Of a stretch of 34,201 nt of DNA, positions 7,238-15,046 are shown piece after piece; position 1 is the stretch's first letter, and every line of letters begins with the position of its first letter. The notes beneath the pieces are model-generated. The model did not search any database, was not told the origin of the DNA, and saw only the letters and a list, made by a program, of their open reading frames with translations. The DNA is from Shinella sp. SUS2 (lineage in GTDB: Bacteria; Pseudomonadota; Alphaproteobacteria; Rhizobiales; Rhizobiaceae): positions 1 through 34,201 of the forward strand of contig NZ_KQ410756.1 of the NCBI RefSeq assembly GCF_001262505.1, written 5' to 3'. The translations under genes and the position numbers were made by a program.

Positions 7238-8613
7238 GATCCTGCTCCCGATGTCGGGCCGATGTTCTCGATGACCGTTGGAAAGAAGAGCGTCGGATCG
7301 TCGATCCTCATCAGGTGATAGACGCTGAACTCGAACACCTCTCCGGCATCGAAATCGGATGGCGAATAGGGAAATGCGAGATTGCCAGCTGTCGACAACC
7401 TGCCAGGGTATCCCAGGTGAAGTATACTCGAACGGGCGAAGCTGCAGATCGATTTCGCCTGCAGCGCGGTGTGGGCGACCGCCTCGATCACGATGCCGAC
7501 CTCGTGCGGCACGGCATCGCGAACCGGCTCGATCGCGCCGAGGACCGCGTCGCGACCGTAGATCCGAAAGATCAGCCTATAGTCCTTGGGACCGATCTCG
7601 GTGAAATTTTCGGCGGTGCGCGCACGCACGGCGCTGCAGATATCATCGATCTGAGCAATGAAGATCGGATCGCGCACTCCGGCGAAGGAGATGTAGCGGT
7701 GTCCCACCCGACGCGCACCCTCGAGCTTGACGGCGTAGGGCGCATCGACATGCCGGCTGCCGCTGACCCGGACCCGGCGTTCGTCGATCTGCTCGAAACG
7801 CGCATCGGTCAGATCAAGCACGCCCCCCGGGCCTGGCAGTAGATAAGGATCGCTCTTCTCATAGAGCGAATGCGCAGCGACCGATGCTACCGTGCACTTT
7901 CGCGAAGGATTCAGCGGCTCCAGTTCAAAATTGTCGCGCCGCAGCGTGCCAATCATGCAATCGCTGCCACTGCCGGGGATGCTGGCGATGGCGGCGCATT
8001 CCAGGATTTTTCCCATATGCAGCGCTAGACCGAGATCAAAGCCGTGCATGGCCGGAAAGGCACCGAAAACCGAAGGGTCATATGCGCGGCCCGCGAGAAT
8101 GACGTTGGCCCCGAGCGTTAGAGAGCGCAGGATGGGTTCGATGCCGGCCTGCGCGACAATGTGACTGCATTGCCTAATGTCCTGCAGGGCCAGTTTTGGC
8201 GAACCGCCGCAGGATGCAATCCGGCCTTCGTTCAATGCGGCTTCGACCACGCCCTTCTCGACCTCGGAATCGATCATCGCGAAACGTAGTGCGAGTGCAT
8301 CTTCGGACGCGATCTCGCGAATGATTTCGGCGGTCCAGTCGAGATGCGGTTTAGCGCCGGCTCCCCCGGCTGAACCGATGATCACCGGGATCCCGAGAGC
8401 GTTTCCCGCACGCAGAATGATCTTCAGATCTCGCTTCACAGCGGCTCGATCGGTGAAGGATACGCCCGCGCCAAGGTAATAGGGCCCGGGATCGCTCGAG
8501 CCGGCATCGACCGCGATGACATGTGGCTGCCGCTGAAGCCCTTCCTCAAAAGACGCTTCCGGAAAGCCATATCCAAGAATCGCTGTCGGAGACAGAATCC
8601 TGATCTCGTCCAT
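7234..8613 (-). CDS. AtuA-like (DUF1446) acyclic-terpene-utilisation family protein
   Basis: This roughly 459-residue protein carries DUF1446/AtuA features: GYGFPEASFEEGL near the N-terminus, DAGSSDPGPYYLGAG, then IIGSAGGAGAKPHL, VILAGRAYDPSVF and DCMIGTLRRDNFELEPLN. In Pseudomonas, AtuA belongs to the acyclic terpene (citronellol/geraniol) pathway, where its reaction is only tentatively assigned. I chose ATG 8613, preceded by a CGAGG ribosome-binding sequence, over an in-frame start at 8661 that would overlap the aldehyde dehydrogenase. It is followed with a 4-bp overlap by DUF4387. No terpene gene (geranyl-CoA carboxylase, citronellyl-CoA dehydrogenase) is present in the window. The context instead ties it to methylaspartate/mesaconate chemistry, perhaps on a CoA ester or a branched dicarboxylate; that role is inferred. 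Confidence 0.87.
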   Translation of the reverse strand: MDEIRILSPTAILGYGFPEASFEEGLQRQPHVIAVDAGSSDPGPYYLGAGVSFTDRAAVKRDLKIILRAGNALGIPVIIGSAGGAGAKPHLDWTAEIIREIASEDALALRFAMIDSEVEKGVVEAALNEGRIASCGGSPKLALQDIRQCSHIVAQAGIEPILRSLTLGANVILAGRAYDPSVFGAFPAMHGFDLGLALHMGKILECAAIASIPGSGSDCMIGTLRRDNFELEPLNPSRKCTVASVAAHSLYEKSDPYLLPGPGGVLDLTDARFEQIDERRVRVSGSRHVDAPYAVKLEGARRVGHRYISFAGVRDPIFIAQIDDICSAVRARTAENFTEIGPKDYRLIFRIYGRDAVLGAIEPVRDAVPHEVGIVIEAVAHTALQAKSICSFARSSILHLGYPGRLSTAGNLAFPYSPSDFDAGEVFEFSVYHLMRIDDPTLFFPTVIENIGPTSGAGS

Positions 8614-8653
8614 TGGTGCAACCTCGTGGTGCGAACGTCGGTAGGCTGTCGAT

Positions 8654-10093
8654 TTATGCAATCCCTATTGGACTTGCCGAGTTGACCAGTTTTAGGTTCT
8701 GGAAACTCCTCACGCCTTCAACCCCTCCTTCGTAGCCGTAGCCGCTTTGCTTCAGACCACCGAGCGGGGCATCCGCAGATACTCCTTTGAGGTAATTTAT
8801 GCTGAGTGCGCCTGCCGAGAGAGCCCGCGCCATGCGCCTCTGGATTTCGTGCGAATGTGTAAAGACATATGCGGCAAGTCCAAAATCGCTCGCGTTTGCT
8901 TCAGTGATGGCTTCCTCGATCGTGTCAAAAGGGGCAACTGTCAGCACGGGCCCGAACGGCTCCTCCGTGAGTATCAGTGAATCGGAGGGAACCTCGGTCA
9001 GGATCGTCGGTGCCCAATAGAAACCAGGCTGGTCGATGCGGGCACCGCCGGTCTTCACCTGGGCGCCCCGGGACACGGCATCCCCGATCAGACGCTCCAT
9101 GGCTTCGATTCGCCGGGGATTAGCCATCGGTCCCATCTCCGTCGCGGGATCATCGGGCCTGCCGACCTTGATGTTTCCTGCAACTTCGACAAGTTTATCG
9201 ACAAAGTCTTCGTAGACTGGTCGCGCCACGAGGATGCGGCTTGGTGCATTACAACTCTGGCCCGCGCATTCGAACTTGTATTCCGATATCGCCGAAACTG
9301 CTTTGGATATGTCGGCATCTGCGAACACGACCACCGGGGAGTGGCCGCCGAGTTCAAGCACACAGCGCTGAAGGTTCTCAGCGGCATGTTTCGCCAGTCG
9401 CCTTCCAACCGGCGTCGACCCCGTGAACGAAAGAACGCGGACTGAAGGCGATGCAAGCAGGTGTTCGGAGATCATTGCCGGATTGCCGAACACAAGATTG
9501 ACCACACCGGCTGGCAGGCCCGCCTCCTGCAGAGCCTCGGCCATGTAAACGCCGGCACTCGGAGTCTCCTCGGCAGCCTTCAGGATGACGGGGCAACCTG
9601 CGACTAGGGCGGCGGCCAGCTTGCGGGCATTGAGCACAGCCGGATAATTCCATGGCGTGAAGGCCGCAACGATGCCGGCGGGTTCGTGCAGGACGGTTCT
9701 CTTCTCGTCGATGGAGGCCGGTGCCGTCAGTTCCTCGGCATGTCGGCCATTCCATTCGAACGTCTCCACCGCGCGGGCAAATTCCCCCTTCGCTTCCGCC
9801 AGTGTCTTGCCCTGCTCCTGAGAAAGCGCGGTCGCGGCCGTGTCGATATTCCGCGCCAGGATGCCAGCAGCACGAACAAGAATGGCGCCGCGTTCGTGCG
9901 CAGGCGTATCCGCCCAGAGCGTCGCACTGCCTCGCGCCGCATTCAACGCATCGTCGAGATCACCTGCGGAGGCCACGGCGACGCTGCCGAACGGCTTGGC
10001 ATTGGCTGGATTGATGAGAGCGATGTCCGCCGTGCCGGTGCCTGAGCGCCACGTTCCATCGATGAATAGCTTATAGTTAGAACCGTCTGGCAT
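8654..10093 (-). CDS. NAD(P)-dependent aldehyde dehydrogenase (succinate-semialdehyde dehydrogenase-like)
   Basis: This full-length 479-residue class aldehyde dehydrogenase oxidises an aldehyde to an acid. The catalytic set is visible: Asn149 (PWNYP), Lys172, Glu247 (LELGGHSP) and the nucleophile Cys281 (GQSCNAP). The closest look is to succinate-semialdehyde dehydrogenases (GabD) and the aspartate-semialdehyde dehydrogenase of ectoine degradation. It is the first gene of the leftward operon, 40 bp before the AtuA-like gene, and is transcribed from the region facing the CitE-like lyase. The mesaconate-citramalate route does not need an aldehyde step, so the substrate is uncertain. It could handle a semialdehyde made upstream of methylaspartate, or the product of the class III aminotransferase at 20559. 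Confidence 0.92.
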   Translation of the reverse strand: MPDGSNYKLFIDGTWRSGTGTADIALINPANAKPFGSVAVASAGDLDDALNAARGSATLWADTPAHERGAILVRAAGILARNIDTAATALSQEQGKTLAEAKGEFARAVETFEWNGRHAEELTAPASIDEKRTVLHEPAGIVAAFTPWNYPAVLNARKLAAALVAGCPVILKAAEETPSAGVYMAEALQEAGLPAGVVNLVFGNPAMISEHLLASPSVRVLSFTGSTPVGRRLAKHAAENLQRCVLELGGHSPVVVFADADISKAVSAISEYKFECAGQSCNAPSRILVARPVYEDFVDKLVEVAGNIKVGRPDDPATEMGPMANPRRIEAMERLIGDAVSRGAQVKTGGARIDQPGFYWAPTILTEVPSDSLILTEEPFGPVLTVAPFDTIEEAITEANASDFGLAAYVFTHSHEIQRRMARALSAGALSINYLKGVSADAPLGGLKQSGYGYEGGVEGVRSFQNLKLVNSASPIGIA

Positions 10094-10119
10094 GACTTAC
10101 TCCGCCTACTTTTTAGATT

Positions 10120-10134
10120 GTATGCTCGCTATAC
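10120..10134. promoter_or_regulatory. LysR-type box candidate in a divergent promoter
   Basis: GTATGCTCGCTATAC is a dyad (GTAT-N7-ATAC) that also fits the T-N11-A pattern of LysR-type binding sites. It lies 27 bp upstream of the aldehyde dehydrogenase start, in the 245-bp gap shared with the divergent CitE-like gene. A plausible reading is that the LysR protein at 1703 controls both directions. Binding is not shown by the sequence. Confidence 0.4.
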
Positions 10135-10338
10135 GGCTGAGATCGGAGCGTTTGCCCCGTTCCAGCTCGGCGGCTTGAAGGCAGAATTCCCCGCTTACAG
10201 ATGCTTGGTCAAATAGCGTTTGTCGTTGCCTGCCATCTGGTGGCGAGATGGTCGACGGCGACAATTGATATTTGACCGTCTAGCACGGCTACGAAACAAT
10301 CCTTGCAGTTAGCTTTTAAACGGGAGGATTGCGCGATC

Positions 10339-11217
10339 GTGGATCATTTGGGAGAGATTTACTGGCGGTCGCTTCTTTTCGTGCCGGCCAACAATATCCG
10401 ATTTGTCGAGAAAGCTCAGACGTCCAGCGCGGATGCGATCATCCTTGACCTCGAAGATTCCGTGCTGCCGGAGCACAAGATCCAAGCGAGATCCACCCTC
10501 CAGAATAATGCAACCACCCTTTCGACCGAAAAGAGAGATGTCCTGGTCCGCATCAACCGGCCACTGTCCCTTGCTGTGCGAGACATAGAGCGGGCGATTC
10601 ACCGTCAGGTTAAGGCCATCGTTGTTGCCAAGGCAGAAAGTGCTCAACATTTGGCTCTCTTGAGTGAAATACTGGAGGAAAGGGAGCGTGCGCTCGAAAT
10701 TCCAGCGGGGCACACGAAACTGGTTCCTCTGATCGAAACGGGCGCGGCTGTGCGCCGTATCGACGAGATCGCATCGTGCCCCCGCGTCGTCGCTCTTGCC
10801 TGCGGTGATGAAGATCTCGCCGCTGACCTGCAGTGTGACCCGGACTCGGAAACACTCGCCGCCGTCAAATATGACCTTGTTCTGGCATGTGGACTGCGTG
10901 GCATAAGACCGCTCGGCCTGATGGGGTCAATTGCGGAATACCGTGACATGGAGAAATATGGTTCGTCAGTAAGTCGCTCTGCGGCGCTGGGGCTGAAAGG
11001 TACGTTGTGCATCCATCCAAAACAGGTGGGTGTTGCGAATAATGGCTTTGCGCCGTCGCCCGAGCGCATCGAGCAGGCCAGACGCATTGTGGAGGCAGCG
11101 GACACAGCCCGTGCACACGGGGCCGGCGCCATCGGTCTGGATGGTAATATGATCGACGCTCCGGTGCTCCGACGTGCTCGCAACCTGTTGAAGGAAGGGG
11201 AGCGGTTCGCCGGCTAA
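10339..11217 (+). CDS. CitE-like (HpcH/HpaI family) acyl-CoA lyase, probable citramalyl-CoA lyase
   Basis: This 292-residue TIM-barrel lyase belongs to the citrate lyase beta-subunit-like family, which cleaves beta-hydroxyacyl-CoA esters. Motifs in order are RSLLFVPANN, LDLEDSV (37-43), an Arg in VRINRP (71), the metal ligand Glu in LIETGAAV (133), ACGDEDLAADL (155-164) and CIHPKQV. With the neighbouring enzymes it most simply performs (S)-citramalyl-CoA -> acetyl-CoA + pyruvate. Beta-methylmalyl-CoA -> glyoxylate + propionyl-CoA is the alternative, but no mesaconyl-CoA hydratase is present. I chose GTG 10339, preceded by GGGAGG at 10322, over a TTG at 10303 that would place the ribosome-binding sequence inside the gene. 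It is divergent from the aldehyde dehydrogenase operon and lies 62 bp ahead of etfB. Confidence 0.9.
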   Translation: MDHLGEIYWRSLLFVPANNIRFVEKAQTSSADAIILDLEDSVLPEHKIQARSTLQNNATTLSTEKRDVLVRINRPLSLAVRDIERAIHRQVKAIVVAKAESAQHLALLSEILEERERALEIPAGHTKLVPLIETGAAVRRIDEIASCPRVVALACGDEDLAADLQCDPDSETLAAVKYDLVLACGLRGIRPLGLMGSIAEYRDMEKYGSSVSRSAALGLKGTLCIHPKQVGVANNGFAPSPERIEQARRIVEAADTARAHGAGAIGLDGNMIDAPVLRRARNLLKEGERFAG

Positions 11218-11279
11218 ATAGCCAAGGACCTCCCATCGCCGTACGATATGAAAAATAGGGAAAGTCGGAGTTTGAAACC

Positions 11280-12029
11280 ATGAAAATACTTGTGCCTATC
11301 AAACGGGTTGTTGACTTCAACGTAAAGATCCGTGTGAAGGCCGATGGCTCTGGTGTCGAGCTTGCCAACGTGAAGATGTCGATGAATCCGTTCGACGAGA
11401 TTTCGGTCGAGGAAGCGCTGCGTCTGAAGGAAGCCGGCAAGGCCGAGGAAGTGGTCGTGGTCTCGATCGGTCCGGCCAAGGCCGAGGAAACGCTGCGCAC
11501 CGCGCTCGCCATGGGCGCCGACCGCGCCGTGCTGGTCGAGACGGAAGACGCCGTCGAGCCGCTGGCCGTCGCCAAGATCCTCAAGGGCGTGGCCGAGGCC
11601 GAACAGCCGGGCCTGATCATCGTCGGCAAGCAGGCGATCGACGACGATTCGAACCAGACCGGCCAGATGCTCTCGGCCCTCTTGGGGTGGGCGCAGGCGA
11701 CCTTCGCCTCCAAGGTCGAGATCGGTTCCGGTTCGGCACAGGTCACGCGCGAAGTCGACGGCGGCCTGCAGACCATCGAGGTCAAGCTGCCGGCGGTGGT
11801 CACCACCGACCTTCGCCTCAACGAGCCGCGTTATGCCTCGCTGCCGAACATCATGAAGGCGAAGAAGAAGCCGCTCGACAAGAAGAGCCCGGCCGATTTC
11901 GGCGTCGATACCGCCCCGCGCCTCAAGGTGCTGAAGACCGAGGAGCCGTCCGGCCGCAAGGCGGGCATCAAGGTCAAGACGGTCGCCGAGCTGGTCGAAA
12001 AGCTCAAGACCGAAGCCGGCGTGCTCTAA
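11280..12029 (+). CDS. etfB: Electron transfer flavoprotein beta subunit
   Basis: This 249-residue subunit forms the EtfAB heterodimer, which takes electrons from flavoprotein dehydrogenases and passes them to ETF-ubiquinone oxidoreductase. The AMP site region and the recognition loop LNEPRYASLPNIMKAKKKPL, whose leucine anchor docks on partner dehydrogenases, are intact. The N-terminus MKILVPIKRVVDFNVKIRVK is typical. The gene is followed by etfA after 21 bp with a strong AAGGAAAGGGAG ribosome-binding sequence. Codon use is more GC-rich and uniform than in the preceding CitE-like gene, which suggests a different origin for this module. Its likely electron donors here are the dimethylglycine/sarcosine dehydrogenase at 15047 and related flavoenzymes. 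Confidence 0.96.
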   Translation: MKILVPIKRVVDFNVKIRVKADGSGVELANVKMSMNPFDEISVEEALRLKEAGKAEEVVVVSIGPAKAEETLRTALAMGADRAVLVETEDAVEPLAVAKILKGVAEAEQPGLIIVGKQAIDDDSNQTGQMLSALLGWAQATFASKVEIGSGSAQVTREVDGGLQTIEVKLPAVVTTDLRLNEPRYASLPNIMKAKKKPLDKKSPADFGVDTAPRLKVLKTEEPSGRKAGIKVKTVAELVEKLKTEAGVL

Positions 12030-12050
12030 GAAGGAAAGGGAGATACAACC

Positions 12051-12980
12051 ATGGCCATTCTTCTTCTGGCAGACCACGACAACGCCACGCTTTCCGACCA
12101 GACCGCCAAGGCGCTGACGGCAGCCTCCAGGATCGGCTCCGACGTGCATGTGCTCGTCGCCGGCTCCGGTGCCAAGGCCGCGGCCGATGTCGCCGCAAAG
12201 CTGTCGGGCGTCTCCAAGGTTCTGCTCGCCGACGATGAAAGCCTCGGCAACAACCTTGCCGAACCGCTGGCAGCGCTCATCGTGTCGCTCGCCGGTTCCT
12301 ACGACGCCATCGTCTCGGCTGCGACCTCGGTCGGCAAGAACGTGCTGCCGCGCGTTGCCGCCCTGCTCGATGTCGCGCAGGTGTCGGAAATCGTCGAGGT
12401 CGTCTCGGGCGACACGTTCAAGCGTCCGATCTATGCGGGCAATGCCATCCAGACGGTGCAGTCCACCGACGCCAAGAAGGTGATCACCGTGCGCACGGCC
12501 TCCTTCGCCGCTGCCGGTGAAGGCGGAAGCGCAGCCATCGAGGCCATCCCGGCTGCAGCGAACCCGGGCCTGTCGACCCACGTCAAGGATGCGCTGTCCT
12601 CGTCCGACCGTCCGGAACTGACATCAGCGAAGATCATCATCTCGGGTGGGCGTGCGCTCGGCTCGTCTGAAAAATTCCAGGAAGTCATCCTCCCGGTCGC
12701 CGACAAGCTGGGTGCCGCTGTCGGCGCCTCGCGTGCAGCCGTCGATGCGGGCTATGCGCCGAACGACTGGCAGGTGGGCCAGACGGGCAAGGTGGTCGCG
12801 CCGCAGCTCTACATCGCCTGCGGCATCTCGGGCGCCATCCAGCATCTCGCCGGGATGAAGGACTCGAAGGTCATCGTCGCGATCAACAAGGACGAGGAGG
12901 CGCCGATCTTCCAGATCGCCGACTACGGCCTCGTCGCCGACCTTTTCGGGGCCTTGCCCGAGCTTGAAGAGGCGCTCTAA
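12051..12980 (+). CDS. etfA: Electron transfer flavoprotein alpha subunit
   Basis: This 309-residue partner of EtfB binds FAD in its C-terminal domain. The FAD-domain motifs are intact: IISGGRALGSSEKF, a GQTGKVVAPQLYIACGISG stretch, then HLAGM and AINKDEEAPIFQIADYGLVAD. The N-terminal half (MAILLLADHDNATLSDQTAKA, IVSAATSVGKNVLPRVAALLD) matters for a further observation. The same two segments, in shortened form, recur in the decayed stretch at 27197-27592. No clear terminator follows; the next 245 bp hold no gene I can support. Confidence 0.96.
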   Translation: MAILLLADHDNATLSDQTAKALTAASRIGSDVHVLVAGSGAKAAADVAAKLSGVSKVLLADDESLGNNLAEPLAALIVSLAGSYDAIVSAATSVGKNVLPRVAALLDVAQVSEIVEVVSGDTFKRPIYAGNAIQTVQSTDAKKVITVRTASFAAAGEGGSAAIEAIPAAANPGLSTHVKDALSSSDRPELTSAKIIISGGRALGSSEKFQEVILPVADKLGAAVGASRAAVDAGYAPNDWQVGQTGKVVAPQLYIACGISGAIQHLAGMKDSKVIVAINKDEEAPIFQIADYGLVADLFGALPELEEAL

Positions 12981-13224
12981 GCGCTTGCAGCCCATGCACC
13001 GTGGTGTTCTCCATTAGTTAGGAACGGGCAAATGGGGCGTGACACAGTTTGCGCCAAAGGGGCCCACTGAATGCCAAGAAAATTCTGTTGCTCACGGCCG
13101 CGCGATAGCGGGATTACTCTTCCAGCTCCGATACGCCGACGAAGGCATTACGCTCCGGGCAGAGGTTGGATTGTTTTGCAGGTGTGAAGTCGCGCTCGGT
13201 GACTGGGGCCGCCGGGCGCACTGT

Positions 13225-13898
13225 ACGAAACATTCGAACGCCAGCTTAGTGATTATAGGAGGCGACGCGCTGGGAATTAACCTCGCGTACCACCCCGCTC
13301 GGGAGGGCCGGCGCGACGTAGTTCTCGTTGAAAAAGGTGAACTGACCGGCGGGTCGACCTGGCATGCTGCCGGACAATGCCCGAACTTAATGGGCCATTA
13401 TGAAATGGCTCATATTTACCAGTAAGGGATCGATCTTTGTCGGCGTCTAGAGACGTTAACCGGCCATCCCACCGGCTGGCATCGCTGCGGCGGCATTCGT
13501 CTGGCATACACAAGAGAGGAAGTCGATTGGTTTCGATACGTCGAAGGCATCTCAAAGACCGTCGGCTTCGCGATGGAGATTGTATCTCCAGCACGGATCA
13601 GAGAACTGAACCCATGGCTACAACTGAAAATGTTCTTGCAGGAGCTCTGACGGCCACGTGGACCCGGCGATTGCATGCAATGCCATGGCGCTCGTTGCGC
13701 GAGAACTCGGTGCGACAATCGTCCGTCGTAACCGCATTCTGGGATCAGTCGTCTGAAATCCGGTGAATACGAAGTGTCGACCGAGGAGGGGGTCGTGCTA
13801 TGCGAACATGTCGTGAACGCCGCTGGCCGCTATGCACGTACGGTCAGCGCCTGGTCAGGTGTGGAGACTCCGATCACCAACATGGAATACCAATAATT
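13225..13898 (+). pseudogene. Decayed dimethylglycine/sarcosine dehydrogenase-like gene
   Basis: Conceptual translation across three frames gives the N-terminal FAD part of a DMGDH-family protein. The pieces, in order, are LVIIGGDALGINLAYH with the glycine motif damaged, VEKGELTGGSTWHAAGQCPN (the flavin-linking His region), GWHRCGGIRLAYTREEVDWF, VSPARIRELNPW, DGHVDPAIACNAMALVAREL, then CEHVVNAAGRYARTVSAWSG and ITNMEY. A stop at about 13423, frame changes near 13430 and 13650-13760, and loss of everything after about residue 260 show it is dead. It is not a copy of the intact 15047 gene: its GQCPN and EEVDWFRYVEG features point to a distinct subgroup. The 13899-14065 stretch after it is open in places but I could not assign it. 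Confidence 0.85.
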
Positions 13899-14065
13899 TT
13901 GTCATTGACCCTTCTTCTCACGAGTTGGGGTCTCCGGCGAAGCCGGGGCGGTTCAATATCGATTCCAGCCGACCAGCATCTTGAATAGATGGATCGGTGG
14001 CCGCATTCCGGATGGGCCTATGCCCACAGGTGGAATGCGTAGAGCGCCGTGGCGCGCCCGGTGGC

Positions 14066-14575
14066 CTACCCCAAACCTCGCTCATCCTCGGGCGCGTCGA
14101 TTGGGATGGAAAAGCCGGCCTTCACCCTGTCAACCACCACCATTGTCTTGACGCTTTTGATGTGCGGATTGTCGTAGAAAAACTGGCGCGTGTACTCTTC
14201 ATAGTCTTCCATGCTTCGCGCGGTGATGTAGAGCAGAAAGTCCGCGTCCCCCGTGATGTAGAAGCCGGTGGCGATCTCCGCGGAAGACTTGATTTCCTTC
14301 TTGAACTTGTCGATGATGTCGATACGCTCGCGCTCTAGCGTCACGAGCACCAGCATCTGGATTGGTCTCCCCACGGCTTTGGCCGAGACGATCGAGACGT
14401 CGGCCTCGATAATGCCTTCCGAGCGCAGGCGTTTTAGGCGCCGCTGACAGGCGGTGGGCGAAAGTCCAACCTGCTCGCCAATAACATCCGAGGTAAGCCG
14501 GTTGTTCTTTTGGACGAGTTCCATGATACGGGCATCTATATGGTCATAATCACTGCCGCGCCCACGATTGCCCAA
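14066..14575 (-). CDS. Lrp/AsnC-family transcriptional regulator
   Basis: This 169-residue protein has an N-terminal winged helix-turn-helix (about residues 10-65: DARIMELVQKNNRL, LSPTACQRRLKRLRSEGII) and a C-terminal RAM ligand-sensing domain (about 75-160). There is no ATG near the beginning. A TTG at 14575 preceded by GAGAGGATAGAA is the best start and keeps the usual N-terminal length. It is divergent from the dimethylglycine dehydrogenase-like gene across 471 bp and probably controls it. Lrp-type regulators (DoeX/AsnC) also accompany ectoine degradation clusters, so it could control the 19150-27148 operon too. The effector is likely an amino acid or N-methylated amine; this is inference. 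Confidence 0.92.
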   Translation of the reverse strand: MGNRGRGSDYDHIDARIMELVQKNNRLTSDVIGEQVGLSPTACQRRLKRLRSEGIIEADVSIVSAKAVGRPIQMLVLVTLERERIDIIDKFKKEIKSSAEIATGFYITGDADFLLYITARSMEDYEEYTRQFFYDNPHIKSVKTMVVVDRVKAGFSIPIDAPEDERGLG

Positions 14576-15046
14576 TTTCTATCCTCTCGAGAAAAGTCAG
14601 CTGCGAAATTTCATCTTAGAAACACGGTTTTGCGGCAATTTCATATCTAGTGGCGGCTCAGCTTTCAAGGCGTGATTTAGAGCCCTTCTGTCGGATTCCG
14701 GCCTGTGCCGCGAGTGCCCGGAATAGAGACGATCCTCGTTGCGCAAACATGCGTATCAGCCTCTGTGCGCCACTGTTAACCAAGAGGAAATTCCCCAACC
14801 CATCGAGCGTTCGCGCAGTATTTCATCGCACTTCGATCTTTTGCGCTGACTTTCATCGACAGCGAGTCGTTACCCTCTGACTGTGGGGCAAACAACGCGG
14901 GCAACCGTCGGCAGTCCCGACAGAACCGTGAGAACTAACGACGCCCTTTTTCATGTTCCCTGCCGGAAGCGGTTCGGTCTGCCGCCATGGCGACGTCCTG
15001 CACGCAACCGCTCAAACATCGCGAAATCAAATCATCGGGACCTCAG
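14576..15046. other. Divergent intergenic region, no gene recognised
   Basis: These 471 bp separate the Lrp-type regulator from the dehydrogenase gene and should hold both promoters. Short open frames are present but none has a convincing ribosome site or family resemblance. An in-frame ATG at 14987 could extend the dehydrogenase by 20 residues (MATSCTQPLKHREI), but the extension looks unlike the family. Confidence 0.5.

Noticed and set aside
11214..12581. Antisense open frame across etfB and etfA
   Set aside because: No family features; both sense genes are complete with good ribosome sites.
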